From: Weissella paramesenteroides ATCC 33313
GTDB taxonomy: Bacteria; Bacillota; Bacilli; Lactobacillales; Lactobacillaceae
Direction: 5' to 3'
DNA length: 64,000 bases
Assembly: GCF_000160575.1 (NCBI RefSeq)
Contig: NZ_GG697137.1
Coordinates: 1-64,000 of the forward strand
In this document: positions 27,306 through 35,989 of the stretch, in pieces
Layout of the letters: every line of letters begins with the position of its first letter
Numbering within the stretch: the first letter of the stretch is position 1
Made by a program: the position numbers and the translations under genes
The notes under the pieces: generated by a model
Database searches by the model: none
Seen by the model: only the letters and a program-made list of their open reading frames with translations
Told to the model about the DNA's origin: nothing

Positions 27306-28274
27306 ATGCTATCAACTTTTCTCATTTCACTAAATAGTGTCTTGATTATTATTACTGTTATTATTATCGGCTTCTTAATTGGTAAATCAAGAATTGTCAG
27401 TCAATATTTCATTAACGATGTCTCAACAATTGTTGTGAATGTAGCGCTACCTATTTCAGTATTTATTTCTTCACAAAACTATATCACTAAACAAAATTTC
27501 AATACGCTGTTAATTGGTTTCATCCTATCAATGATATCAATTGGTCTCTGCTTTTTGATTGCTATCCCTATTGGTCGTTCACTGCATTTACAAAAGGATC
27601 GAAAAAGCTTATTCACCAATGCTTTTGTTAATGCAAACACTTTGTTTGTTGGTCTACCTTTGAACATTGCGCTATTTGGTAATAAAAGCTTGCCATACTT
27701 TTTAGCCTATTTTGTGGCGAACACGATTACAACATGGGGCATTGGTGTCAAATTAATCTACAAGGATAATCCCGAATCAATCGCTAATTATCAAACCACC
27801 TGGCGACGTATCCTAAGTTTATTCACATCACCAATGTGGGGCTTTATCGTTGGTATTATCTGTTTCTTCATTAATTTAAAATTACCCGTACACGGTTTTT
27901 TGTATCAGTCATTCAGCTATATTGCTAACATTGTGACGCCACTTTCATTAATTTTCCTTGGGTTACAACTAGCACGAACAAAAATGGCCGCTATGAAAAT
28001 AGAAAAAATCGACCTTATTGCGCAATTTGGAAAGTTTATCATGGCACCATTAATGATGTCTCTTGTTCTATGGATCAATCAGTTGCTTGGTTGGGTCAAT
28101 CTACCCGATTTATTTATCAAAACATTATTAATTCAATCAGTCACACCTATGTTGACTGTCCTACCAATGCTAGCTGAACAAAATAATATGGATGTTGAAT
28201 TTTCAACCCGTGTTTTAACAGAAAGTATCTTCATCTTTCCGTTTGCTGTCGTTATCATTATGCTATTTGCCTAA
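27306..28274 (+). CDS. AEC-family (auxin efflux carrier type) permease
   Basis: A 322-residue protein with about ten TM segments in two five-helix halves, typical of AEC carriers such as MleP/MdcF that move malate or malonate in lactic acid bacteria. The N-terminal half has SRIVSQYFINDVSTIVVNVALPISVF. No malolactic enzyme or malonate cluster lies nearby, so the substrate is open. It has an AAGGAG ribosome site and is followed by a strong terminator. Confidence 0.85.
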   Translation: MLSTFLISLNSVLIIITVIIIGFLIGKSRIVSQYFINDVSTIVVNVALPISVFISSQNYITKQNFNTLLIGFILSMISIGLCFLIAIPIGRSLHLQKDRKSLFTNAFVNANTLFVGLPLNIALFGNKSLPYFLAYFVANTITTWGIGVKLIYKDNPESIANYQTTWRRILSLFTSPMWGFIVGIICFFINLKLPVHGFLYQSFSYIANIVTPLSLIFLGLQLARTKMAAMKIEKIDLIAQFGKFIMAPLMMSLVLWINQLLGWVNLPDLFIKTLLIQSVTPMLTVLPMLAEQNNMDVEFSTRVLTESIFIFPFAVVIIMLFA

Positions 28275-28302
28275 AATTTTAAAATATGATTTCAAAACAC
28301 GT

Positions 28303-28349
28303 TAAAAGGACCATCAATCTATCAAGTCGATAGACTGATGGTCCTTTTA
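28303..28349. terminator. Bidirectional terminator between AEC and DUF421 genes
   Basis: The stem aaaaggaccatcaatctat / atagactgatggtcctttt lies between convergent genes and has A and T runs on both sides. Confidence 0.9.
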
Positions 28350-28360
28350 ATATGTAGTAA

Positions 28361-29008
28361 CTATGCTTCATCCTGACTACCATACGTAGCAATCTCCCAT
28401 TTATGATGACGGTATTTAGCCATATAAACATCCTTAATATCAACGATACCTTGTCCATCTAATTCATGGTCTAACCATTGTTGATCTTTATCCATAACTT
28501 GTAAAACATCCGTATCAACTTTGCCATCAATAATTACTGGAAAACGAACATCTTCATCGTATTTACCAAGAATTGTGATGCTCCCATTTTGCTCTAAGAT
28601 CGCTCGTTTAACTTGACTGATGTCTAATACACCTGCTGATCGTAATTTAAAATCTATTTCTTTTGCTGATAGATTTGCTTGAAGACAGTTTTTAACTAAG
28701 AGTTCACCGTTATAGATAATCGTCATGGGTTCGCCATCGATGAACTTACCGACAGCGTGGACGTGTATTTTCAAATACCGTGTGGTCAACATCAATAATG
28801 CCCAGATTGACAAAACAACCACAAATTGTGCAACCGAAATTGCTTGGTTATATAATATGCCACCAATAATGCCACCTAGAACATAATTTTGTAACTGATC
28901 CAATGGTGATGTTGGTGCTAAACTACCTTTACCACTAAATTTAATCAATAATGTGATAAAAACGAATCCAATGACTAGCTTCAAAAAAATATCTGAATAT
29001 GAAAACAT
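28361..29008 (-). CDS. DUF421/YetF-family membrane protein
   Basis: A 215-residue protein with three TM helices (about 8-25, 38-57, 60-78) and a cytoplasmic DUF421 domain (AVGKFIDGEPMTIIYNGELL, then LRSAGVLDISQVKRAILEQNG). YetF proteins are widespread in Firmicutes and of unsettled function; Bacillus homologues affect spore germination. The ATG is 2 nt from the upstream DUF3290 stop, so the two are co-translated. Confidence 0.88.
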   Translation of the reverse strand: MFSYSDIFLKLVIGFVFITLLIKFSGKGSLAPTSPLDQLQNYVLGGIIGGILYNQAISVAQFVVVLSIWALLMLTTRYLKIHVHAVGKFIDGEPMTIIYNGELLVKNCLQANLSAKEIDFKLRSAGVLDISQVKRAILEQNGSITILGKYDEDVRFPVIIDGKVDTDVLQVMDKDQQWLDHELDGQGIVDIKDVYMAKYRHHKWEIATYGSQDEA

Positions 29009-29010
29009 AT

Positions 29011-29460
29011 TTAATCCCCTTTAACATTGATATCGCCTGCTTTGAGCCTAATTTTTTCTAATGCATATTCTGAATTATCATTATTAAAAATAATTCGATA
29101 ATATCCTTTGGAACTACGTATAAGAACGTCACCTGACCCCGTTTGTAGATTGTTGACACTTAGTTTTTGTGGTTTTACTTGTAGTTCCTTTGCCACACTT
29201 TTAACAAGTGACACTTCTTGGCCGCTTTGTTGACTAGTTGTTTTAAAATTTGTGTAGTCATTAAATTGGATAGCAACCGTTAGTACCATCAACGTCCCAA
29301 CAATAACAGCCAAGTCCTTATATTTAATATCACCCTTATTTGAAAAATAACGTGTCAATAGAACAATGAATGTTGTGGCCAAAATCACAATAATTGCGAT
29401 TCTTAAATATGGAAATTTTGTTTGATGATCTAATAAATACTGATAAGTATAAAATGTCAT
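29011..29460 (-). CDS. DUF3290-family membrane protein
   Basis: A 149-residue protein with two TM helices (about 20-40 and 52-70) followed by a small extracytoplasmic or cytoplasmic domain (VAKELQVKPQKLSVNN..., GYYRIIFNND). DUF3290 genes nearly always accompany DUF421 in lactobacilli, as here. The start is the ATG at 29460 after AAGGAG; an upstream in-frame start is unnecessary. Function unknown. Confidence 0.82.
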   Translation of the reverse strand: MTFYTYQYLLDHQTKFPYLRIAIIVILATTFIVLLTRYFSNKGDIKYKDLAVIVGTLMVLTVAIQFNDYTNFKTTSQQSGQEVSLVKSVAKELQVKPQKLSVNNLQTGSGDVLIRSSKGYYRIIFNNDNSEYALEKIRLKAGDINVKGD

Positions 29461-29694
29461 TTCCCACTCCTTATGATTACTTTTCACCCAGAAAACTACG
29501 GCATACTATTTATTTCATTCTACACTAAAAAATGCATCAAAATTGGTGACTGAACGCCGATATGATGCATTAAAGTAGGATTTAATTATCAAAGGACCGC
29601 ACGAGACTAATTCACTGTAAACTAAACACAATAATCCAATTTTTGGCCGTCTACATAATCTCTTGGTCGATTAGTTGCTTTAACTATGTCCATT

Positions 29695-30177
29695 TTATAC
29701 TGACATAACAAAGAAATGATCCATTTCTGAATGTTCAGCTTCTTTTAAAGGCTTAGTCAGCTCGGTAAAGCCATACGTTTTATAGACATGAATTGCTGTT
29801 GCAAGGTTATGATGCGTCTCAAGATAAACCTGCTGATAACCAACTTCTTTTGCAAATTGAAGTGCTTGATCCAGTAACTGATAGCTTAGATGATGGCCTT
29901 GTGCCTTTTTATCAATGTACAATTTTTGTAATTCAGCAACCTTATTCTGCACATCATACTCAGCAATTCCAGCGCCACCTACTACTTCTTGAAAGTTATT
30001 AATGGCAACAAAGTACTGACGACCAGCTTTCAGCCTATAAAAATCACTGAGATGTGCCAGCTCCGGATCAAAATAAGCTGTACCTGGTATATCTAATTGA
30101 TAAGCCTTTAAAGAATTCTGAACCAACTTTTTCAAATATGGATCATCGCTTTTTTGAATGGGTCTAATTGTTATCAT
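29695..30177 (-). CDS. GNAT-family N-acetyltransferase
   Basis: A 160-residue single-domain acetyltransferase. The acetyl-CoA site is the stretch ELQKLYIDKKAQGHHLSYQL (about 81-100), with QGHHLSYQLL in place of the usual Q/RxxGxG/A loop. YQQVYLETHHNLATAIHVYKTYGF is the C-terminal signature. Substrate unknown. It follows the ybaK-like gene by 33 bp on the same strand, a probable operon. Confidence 0.82.
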   Translation of the reverse strand: MITIRPIQKSDDPYLKKLVQNSLKAYQLDIPGTAYFDPELAHLSDFYRLKAGRQYFVAINNFQEVVGGAGIAEYDVQNKVAELQKLYIDKKAQGHHLSYQLLDQALQFAKEVGYQQVYLETHHNLATAIHVYKTYGFTELTKPLKEAEHSEMDHFFVMSV

Positions 30178-30210
30178 CTATGTTTCTCCAATAGCCAAAA
30201 TAATTTCGTT

Positions 30211-30693
30211 TTAAACCGCTTCGTTTGGCCAACCCTTACAGACATCTACCCAATGATCAGCATGTGTGTAGTTGTTCAACTCTGATAATGATAATTCAAC
30301 CGCACTATGGTCATCTCCTGCAGCAGGATACACAACTTCAAAGCGTTTTAATGAGTTATCTAAAAAGATACCAACGCCATCATTTGTCATAAACGGACAT
30401 ACACCGCCTGGGGCATGTCCAATATAACTTTCAACCTCATCGCTATGAATCATTTTAGGTCGCTTATGAAATTCTTGCTTAAATTTTTGATTATCTACTT
30501 TGGCATCCCCTGCCATCACGATTAGTATCGGTTCATCACCTACCAAAAAAGACATTGTTTTGGCAATATGTTCCGGTTCACAATCTAAAGCATGTGCTGC
30601 CTCTAATACTGTGGCACTAGATTCATCAAAATGCTTTACCCGATTCCCTAAGCCGACTTGCTCAAAATATTGACTAACACTTTCAAAAGACAC
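30211..30693 (-). CDS. YbaK/EbsC-family aminoacyl-tRNA deacylase-like protein
   Basis: A 160-residue stand-alone YbaK-type editing domain. Typical features are AKTMSFLVGDEPILIVMAGDAKVDNQKFK (with the conserved lysine-rich region) and SYIGHAPGGVCPFMTNDGVGIFLDNSL. Such proteins hydrolyse mischarged Cys- or Pro-tRNA in trans. This one lacks the shape of the Pro-specific PrdX found at 53.3 kb, so it is a separate paralogue. Specificity is unproven. Confidence 0.85.
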   Translation of the reverse strand: MSFESVSQYFEQVGLGNRVKHFDESSATVLEAAHALDCEPEHIAKTMSFLVGDEPILIVMAGDAKVDNQKFKQEFHKRPKMIHSDEVESYIGHAPGGVCPFMTNDGVGIFLDNSLKRFEVVYPAAGDDHSAVELSLSELNNYTHADHWVDVCKGWPNEAV

Positions 30694-30761
30694 ACGATCA
30701 TCCCCCTTATCTTCAAATATTCAGTTAGTTTAGAACACACGGACCAATTAGTAAAATAAAA

Positions 30762-30800
30762 ATCTCTCACTTAAACGCGTTCCAGAAGTCTGAGCCTCAC
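30762..30800 (-). repeat. Structured intergenic repeat, copy E (3' end fragment)
   Basis: Read on the minus strand, gaggctcagacttctggaacgcgttta matches the tail of copies B and D. It begins right after the LacI-type gene stop codon at 30801, as copy D does after its gene, and ends in gtgagaga, which resembles the lead-in of copy B. Confidence 0.6.
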
Positions 30801-31754
30801 TTAAATTGTCTGACCTGTTCGCAAAATTAATTCAGATGCTACTGGAATATGTTCAATTTTTTTACTAATGACCAAATTCACTGCATTTTCACCAACTTCT
30901 TCATAATGATGATCAATCGTTGATATATTCATTAAACGACTGGCAACCTCATCTTCTTGACCAATCATTGCTGGTACTGGTTGGTGATGGTCACGGTAAC
31001 ATTGGTAAATACCAGCTGCAATATTATCCCCATTCGCAAAAATAAAATCTGGTGGTTCAGGTAATGATAGATAATGCTCTGCAGCATGATAGCCATCTGT
31101 AAATCCTAAAATACCAGTTACTATATATTCTGATTTTGGTTTCTGATGGAACACTTGTTCGTAACAATCAATCGTGGCTCGCGTTGTTGGACTAAAGCCA
31201 TAGGCCCGGTTCAAAGTTATTGCCACACGCTGAAAATTTTCTTTTTTTACGAGATCAAACACTTCTAAATATGTTTTATTACGAACTGCATATGTCGATG
31301 CAATTGGCACATCACCAAGATTGCGGCAGCATACAATCGGACCATATTTTGTATACAACAGCATCGTTTTGAGCGATAATGTATGCGATGTAAATATCAG
31401 TCCATCATATTTTTTTTGATGCAGTTGTTCTAAATACTGTCTTTCTAATTCAGAATCATAATTTGATTTTAGGGCAATCACACTGTATCCTGCATTAAAT
31501 GCAGCTTTGGCAATGCTCGCTAATAGTTGTGAAAAATAAGAATATTCCAAAAAAGGCACAACAACACCAATCGTTTTCGTTTGCCCAGTACTTAAATCGC
31601 GGGCAATCGTGTTCGGCACATAATCCGTGTTTTCAACCACTCGTTGGATTGCTTGTGCGGCTTTCGCTGAAACATACCCATTTTTGTTTATGTATCGTGA
31701 GACGGTTGCCACGGAATACCCTGACAATCGTGCAATATCTTTAATATTAGCCAT
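30801..31754 (-). CDS. LacI-family transcriptional regulator
   Basis: A 317-residue repressor with an N-terminal LacI helix-turn-helix (ANIKDIARLSGYSVATVSRY, about 2-21), a hinge, and a periplasmic-binding-protein-like sensor domain (KTIGVVVPFLEYSYFSQLLA onward). The start is the ATG at 31754 after GGGGGAGAG. It is 22 bp downstream of the HAD phosphatase gene and probably cotranscribed. No sugar genes adjoin, so its regulon is not evident. Confidence 0.9.
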   Translation of the reverse strand: MANIKDIARLSGYSVATVSRYINKNGYVSAKAAQAIQRVVENTDYVPNTIARDLSTGQTKTIGVVVPFLEYSYFSQLLASIAKAAFNAGYSVIALKSNYDSELERQYLEQLHQKKYDGLIFTSHTLSLKTMLLYTKYGPIVCCRNLGDVPIASTYAVRNKTYLEVFDLVKKENFQRVAITLNRAYGFSPTTRATIDCYEQVFHQKPKSEYIVTGILGFTDGYHAAEHYLSLPEPPDFIFANGDNIAAGIYQCYRDHHQPVPAMIGQEDEVASRLMNISTIDHHYEEVGENAVNLVISKKIEHIPVASELILRTGQTI

Positions 31755-31776
31755 ACTCTCCCCCCTCACACATAAA

Positions 31777-32589
31777 TTACGGTTGATTTAATAAGAACTT
31801 TTCAATGCCGTAGGCAACACCATCAGCTGTATTAGTTTTCGTCACATAGTTTGCAGATTGTTTGACGTTCGTTGGTGCGTTTCCCATCGCAATTGATGTC
31901 CCAACTTCATAGAACATTGACAGATCGTTTTGTCCATCCCCAAATGCAGCTGTTTCTACCTGTGATAATTGTTCACGAGCAATAATATATGAGACGCCAA
32001 ATGCTTTTTCCGCGATATCACTGGTAATTTCCAAGTGACTAGCATCTGATTGTTGCACGTTAATACCTGGTAACTCTAAATTCAGAATTGCTTGTTGCAT
32101 AAAATCTAATTGCGTCTCGCTCAAATCAATCAACATAATTTTAAAAATACCAGTCTGACTATTCTGTGTAACCTCTGACAAATCTGAGTATTGCGGTTTC
32201 ATTCCCGTAAATAATATTTCCCGATCTATCGCTGCTGAGGCATGATCAACTAACCAACTATCCTGTGTGTAGTAGCTGAGACTAACCTCCGGATACGTAC
32301 TTGCTAACCAATTAATTAGTTTAATGCTGACCATCTGTTCAATCGGATACGCTTGTAATACTTGCATATCCGTACCATTCATTTGATAAATTAACCCACC
32401 ATTAAAAGCCACTTGTGGTGCATCTAATGCCAAGTCATGAATTGCAAAGATCATTTCTTGTGGTGCCCGCGCTGATACCAATGTCACTGGTATTTGTGAA
32501 TTTTGGATTGCAATAATTGTGTTTTTTGTAAGCAACCCCCGATCATCCAGTAAAGTCCCATCCATATCCAAAAAAATTTGTTTGATCAT
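31777..32589 (-). CDS. HAD-superfamily Cof-type phosphatase
   Basis: A 270-residue HAD-IIB hydrolase. Motif I is FLDMDGTLLDD (nucleophile Asp), motif II is in VTLVSARA, and motif IV is AAFGDGQNDLSMF. A C2 cap lies in between. Cof/YidA-like enzymes dephosphorylate sugar phosphates or pyridoxal phosphate. The likely operon with a LacI regulator hints at a sugar phosphate (inference). Confidence 0.87.
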   Translation of the reverse strand: MIKQIFLDMDGTLLDDRGLLTKNTIIAIQNSQIPVTLVSARAPQEMIFAIHDLALDAPQVAFNGGLIYQMNGTDMQVLQAYPIEQMVSIKLINWLASTYPEVSLSYYTQDSWLVDHASAAIDREILFTGMKPQYSDLSEVTQNSQTGIFKIMLIDLSETQLDFMQQAILNLELPGINVQQSDASHLEITSDIAEKAFGVSYIIAREQLSQVETAAFGDGQNDLSMFYEVGTSIAMGNAPTNVKQSANYVTKTNTADGVAYGIEKFLLNQP

Positions 32590-32776
32590 CCAACTTATCC
32601 CCCCAGATTTGTTTCATTCTTGCATTTATTTTAACTTATAAAATCATCTTCATGTTAAAAAGCAACAAAACTATTTTATTATTTACAATCCTGAAATGAA
32701 TCATCACGTCATGCTTTATTATTTTTAGCAACGCTCTATACTAGAATATATCTTGAAAATAGCGAGGGAATAGACG

Positions 32777-33274
32777 ATGACCATCAATTTTAGATTTGCG
32801 ACGAAGGACGATTTGCCAAAAATAGTAACCATTTATAATTAAGCGATCAAACTTAAAAATGTGACTGCCGATTTAGCACCGATTTCAGTATCAGATCGTA
32901 AAAAGTGGTTTGATGCGTCATCACATGAAAAATATCCAATCTGGATTATCGCTGATGATGATCAAGTAATCGGCTGGTGTAGCCTCGGAGCATTTTATGG
33001 TCGTGCCGCTTATCAACATACTGCTGAAATTAGTATTTATATTGACGAAACCACCCGTGGTAAACATGTGGGCACTCAAACCATTCAATTTTTAGCTACG
33101 CAACTCAAACAACGTGATTTACAAAATATTGTCGCCTACGTTTTCAGACAAAATACTCCTAGTATGACACTGTTTAAAAAACAAGGTTTTGAACAATGGG
33201 GCCTATTACCTAAAGTTGCCAAAATTGATAGTCGCCATTTAGATCTAGCAATATTAGGCAAACATTTTGATTAG
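32777..33274 (+). pseudogene. GNAT acetyltransferase broken by an in-frame TAA at codon 22
   Basis: The reading frame from ATG 32777 gives MTINFRFATKDDLPKIVTIYN, then TAA at 32840-32842, then AIKLKNVTADLAPISVSDRKKWF and an intact phosphinothricin-acetyltransferase-like domain to 33274 (GWCSLGAFYGRAAYQHTAEI, RGKHVGTQTIQFL). Family members commonly read IYNQAI here, so a CAA to TAA transition explains the stop. The rest is undamaged, so the change is recent or the gene restarts internally (a GTG lies at 32861). A sequencing error is the alternative. Confidence 0.75.
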
Positions 33275-33296
33275 CTATTAAAGGAATAAATTGCAT

Positions 33297-33350
33297 ACAA
33301 AAAGGAACATTAATTACCAATGTGAAATTGGTAGACTAATGCCCCTTTAA
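33297..33350. terminator. Bidirectional terminator
   Basis: The stem aaaggaacattaattaccaat / attggtagactaatgcccctt (imperfect) lies between the convergent GNAT pseudogene and the B3/B4 gene, with A/T tracts on both sides. Confidence 0.8.
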
Positions 33351-33351
33351 A

Positions 33352-34035
33352 CTATTGCATTGGCTGAATGGTCAATAACTTCCCTTGACCACCTAAATAT
33401 TTTGTCGTTGCTGCTAGTAACTCATTAGCAACTTGATCGACATATTCTTGGGATGTTGCTGTATTGCCTTGTACAATGTAAAAAATATGGTTTGTCGCTG
33501 GCGTTATTTTTGTTTTCTCAACTTGGCGTGTTTCTAGATGACAAATAACTTCATTATCATCATCAATATAACCGTATTCTCCTGCCTTAATGGCTTGTGG
33601 TTCATTGTTGGCACCAATTGGTACAAATTTTTCATCGCCAGTAGTTATTCGTAAATTAACATCCCCCGCAATATGGTCAATATCATGTGCCCCAAGTGCA
33701 AGCTGACTCTTGATTGAAATGACATTATACAAATCGACAACTGGATTAATTGGGAAAAGTTCCCCTCTTTTTAAAATTAATTTTAATAATGTTTCTGGTG
33801 AAGGTCGGTTATTCCGTTTAGGTAGGTGAATACGCTTATGAAGATCGAAAAAACCTTGAATAATGGGACTACCTTTTATCTTATCAGCATCTAAGTTTGC
33901 TAAAACCTTTGTCACTTCCTCATTAATATAATCTGAGAGTTCTGTTGGATAATGCGAATTATCAACACCTGAAATCTCTACACCATCAATAACGACTCCT
34001 AAATCTGTCACTTTAGGATCTAAATTAAGTTGCAT
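33352..34035 (-). CDS. Stand-alone B3/B4 tRNA-binding domain protein
   Basis: A 227-residue protein made of the B3/B4 fold found in the PheRS beta subunit. PVVDLYNVISIKSQLALGAHDID is characteristic of free-standing B3/B4 proteins, which may edit or bind aminoacyl-tRNA; no enzyme role is firmly established. The start is the ATG at 34035 after AGGGGGA (a TTG two codons upstream is rejected). It is monocistronic. Confidence 0.85.
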   Translation of the reverse strand: MQLNLDPKVTDLGVVIDGVEISGVDNSHYPTELSDYINEEVTKVLANLDADKIKGSPIIQGFFDLHKRIHLPKRNNRPSPETLLKLILKRGELFPINPVVDLYNVISIKSQLALGAHDIDHIAGDVNLRITTGDEKFVPIGANNEPQAIKAGEYGYIDDDNEVICHLETRQVEKTKITPATNHIFYIVQGNTATSQEYVDQVANELLAATTKYLGGQGKLLTIQPMQ

Positions 34036-34237
34036 GAACAATCCCCCTTTGAATCAAACAAATAGTATCATTACAATCGAAAAAAGGTCATGATAACCTT
34101 AAAAAGTCCAACTGATATTGCAGCTATAAAACTTATTTGCTAATTACTCTAACGCATTTATCTTAATTTGCAAATAATTCGCAGCATTTGATTAAATTTT
34201 TTTACGTTTGAGAATCATAATACTTAAATAATTTCAT

Positions 34238-34274
34238 AAAAAAGAGGTTGAGACGAAAATGTCCCAACCTTTTC
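34238..34274 (-). terminator. Rho-independent terminator after the NmrA-like gene
   Basis: The stem aaaagaggttgagac / gtcccaaccttttc belongs to the same gttggga-type hairpin group as 21739, 25584 and 55872. Confidence 0.8.
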
Positions 34275-34298
34275 TTTATGAAATTATATAAAGTATAT

Positions 34299-35156
34299 TT
34301 ACTTACCTAACAATTGTTGCAATGATTCTTTTATTGTAACAAATGGTCGACCAAGATATTGTTCAATATCACTTGGCTCAACCGCTAGGCTACCGCTTTT
34401 CACAACTGATTGTGATCCAGCTATCATATCAGCAAAGTCTTGTGGTAGTCCTGCATTATCTTGCAAAAATTGTGAAGCTGTATCCACGTCTGCATCAACA
34501 ACGTCTAGTTTAGTCCCTGTAACAGACTCAACCACTTCTGCTAGTTGCTTATAGGTAATCAATGGGTTTCCAGCTTCTAAAACACTTGGGAAATCGAACT
34601 TACCAGATACGGCACGAGCACCTAACTTAGCTAGCTCACTACGTAGCACCCAACCTGCTTTGCCATCACCACCTGCATGAACAAGCTTACCAACCTTTAA
34701 TGCTGCCTCAATAAGTGGCAGATCATTTTCCATATACCAGTTATTACGTAAAAATGTATGTGCGATGCCTGACGTAAGAATTGCTTTCTCAGTGTAAGCA
34801 TGCTCCTCAGCCAATGGACTCGTTGAAGTATCCGCTTTATTAAAACTCGTATAGGCAATGTACGATACACCTGCATTTTTGGCTGCATCAACAACATGTT
34901 GGTGTTGTGCCTTACGTGATCCAACTTCACTACTTGAAACAAATAACAATCTATCAATACCTGAAAATGCCTTCTCTAAGGACTCAGGATCATCATAAGT
35001 TGCAATTCTAACCTGGAAACCTTTATCGCGAAGGGTAGCTGCTTTTTCTTCGCTTCTAGCCAAAGCAAAAATCTCATCCTGTGGTACCAATGTCTTTAGT
35101 TCATTTAGGGCGGCTGCACCATAGCCTCCCGTTGCACCAGTTACTAAAATAGTCAT
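34299..35156 (-). CDS. NmrA-like NAD(P)-binding oxidoreductase (quinone reductase 2 type)
   Basis: A 285-residue atypical short-chain dehydrogenase. The N-terminal Rossmann motif VTGATGGYGAAAL (GxxGxxG) and the layout up to the C-terminal cap resemble QOR2/YtfG, an NAD(P)H:quinone oxidoreductase, and related redox sensors. The divergent Rrf2 gene and the palindrome between them suggest control by electrophile or redox stress. The terminator directly follows. Confidence 0.85.
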   Translation of the reverse strand: MTILVTGATGGYGAAALNELKTLVPQDEIFALARSEEKAATLRDKGFQVRIATYDDPESLEKAFSGIDRLLFVSSSEVGSRKAQHQHVVDAAKNAGVSYIAYTSFNKADTSTSPLAEEHAYTEKAILTSGIAHTFLRNNWYMENDLPLIEAALKVGKLVHAGGDGKAGWVLRSELAKLGARAVSGKFDFPSVLEAGNPLITYKQLAEVVESVTGTKLDVVDADVDTASQFLQDNAGLPQDFADMIAGSQSVVKSGSLAVEPSDIEQYLGRPFVTIKESLQQLLGK

Positions 35157-35189
35157 AACGATACACCCTTTCTAATTTTAAATCATAAT

Positions 35190-35214
35190 ACCTGTATTTT
35201 TATTTTGTACAGGT
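35190..35214. promoter_or_regulatory. Operator dyad between NmrA-like and rrf2 genes
   Basis: acctgta (35190-35196) and tacaggt (35208-35214) form a perfect inverted repeat with an 11-bp AT spacer. It lies 34 bp before the NmrA-like ATG and about 70 bp before the Rrf2 gene. It fits a dimeric Rrf2-type site. Confidence 0.65.
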
Positions 35215-35284
35215 TTATAATAAATCATTAAGCGACGTTGGTCAATCTTCGTTTATCAAAATAACCAATACCGAGGTAATTCAC

Positions 35285-35749
35285 ATGAAGCATTCTGTAC
35301 AATTTAGTGATGCCGTCCATCTTCTTGCCTATATTGCTATTTTCCATGACTCAAATCGATTATCAAGTACTGATATAGCTGCAAGTATCCAAACTAACCC
35401 AAGTAACGTACGTAAAATAATGTGTCAGTTACGTGATGCTGACCTCATCGAAACAACTAATGGTATTCCGAAGCCATGCTTAGTTAAAGATCCACATGAT
35501 ATTTCGTTCTTTGATATTTATCAGAGTTTGGATCATGCACAGCTTTTCCAGATAGATACCAATACGGAATCAAAATGTATTGTTGGTGGTAATATCCAGG
35601 ATGTCTTGTCTGACGAATATCTTTTGTTACAGCAAGTTGTTGAAGAAAAAATGAAACAAATTTCTCTAGATCATGTTCTTAAAAAAATCAGTCAAGCGGA
35701 ACTAGCCAAAAATCCAATGAATCAAAATTTTGTTTCTGAATTTTTATAA
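35285..35749 (+). CDS. Rrf2-family transcriptional regulator (YwnA-like)
   Basis: A 154-residue regulator with an N-terminal winged helix (VQFSDAVHLLAYIAIFHDSN, SSTDIAASIQTNPSNVRKIM). It lacks the three closely spaced cysteines that hold an Fe-S cluster in IscR or NsrR. Single cysteines remain at KIMCQL, KPCLVK and SKCIVGG, so thiol-based sensing as in HypR/YwnA is the likelier mode. It is divergent from its probable target, with a shared dyad. Confidence 0.87.
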   Translation: MKHSVQFSDAVHLLAYIAIFHDSNRLSSTDIAASIQTNPSNVRKIMCQLRDADLIETTNGIPKPCLVKDPHDISFFDIYQSLDHAQLFQIDTNTESKCIVGGNIQDVLSDEYLLLQQVVEEKMKQISLDHVLKKISQAELAKNPMNQNFVSEFL

Positions 35750-35896
35750 ATTCATGCACGAAATATCGGTTATTTATACAGTCCATCATATGACCAGTTA
35801 TAACCCTAAAAGGCTGATAAAATAACTAGAGGTAATTGAATCATTGGAATTTTAAGCTTACGATATTATGCAACTGTTACGCTCTTTTATATCAAA

Positions 35897-35938
35897 TGTA
35901 GGCGCTTTCTTGTTGCTTCTTTTTAGTAAGTGTACTAT
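35897..35938 (+). promoter_or_regulatory. pox promoter with a CcpA (cre)-like site
   Basis: The -35 TTGTTG (35910-35915) and -10 TACTAT (35933-35938) are 17 bp apart. Immediately upstream, tgtaggcgctttct (35897-35910) matches the cre consensus at 12 of 14 positions and abuts the -35. Carbon catabolite control of pyruvate oxidase by CcpA is known in lactobacilli and streptococci. At this position the site could repress or activate. Confidence 0.6.
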
Positions 35939-35989
35939 AGTGATTGTGAAGTCGCATTGTTTTCATATAATCATAGGGGGTTATGTTAA

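Noticed and set aside
29593-29680. Another copy of the structured repeat (shares caatttttggccgt)
   Set aside because: Only the loop-like 14-mer and weak gactaatt/gattagt pairing match; the arms and tail do not. Not counted without a model search.
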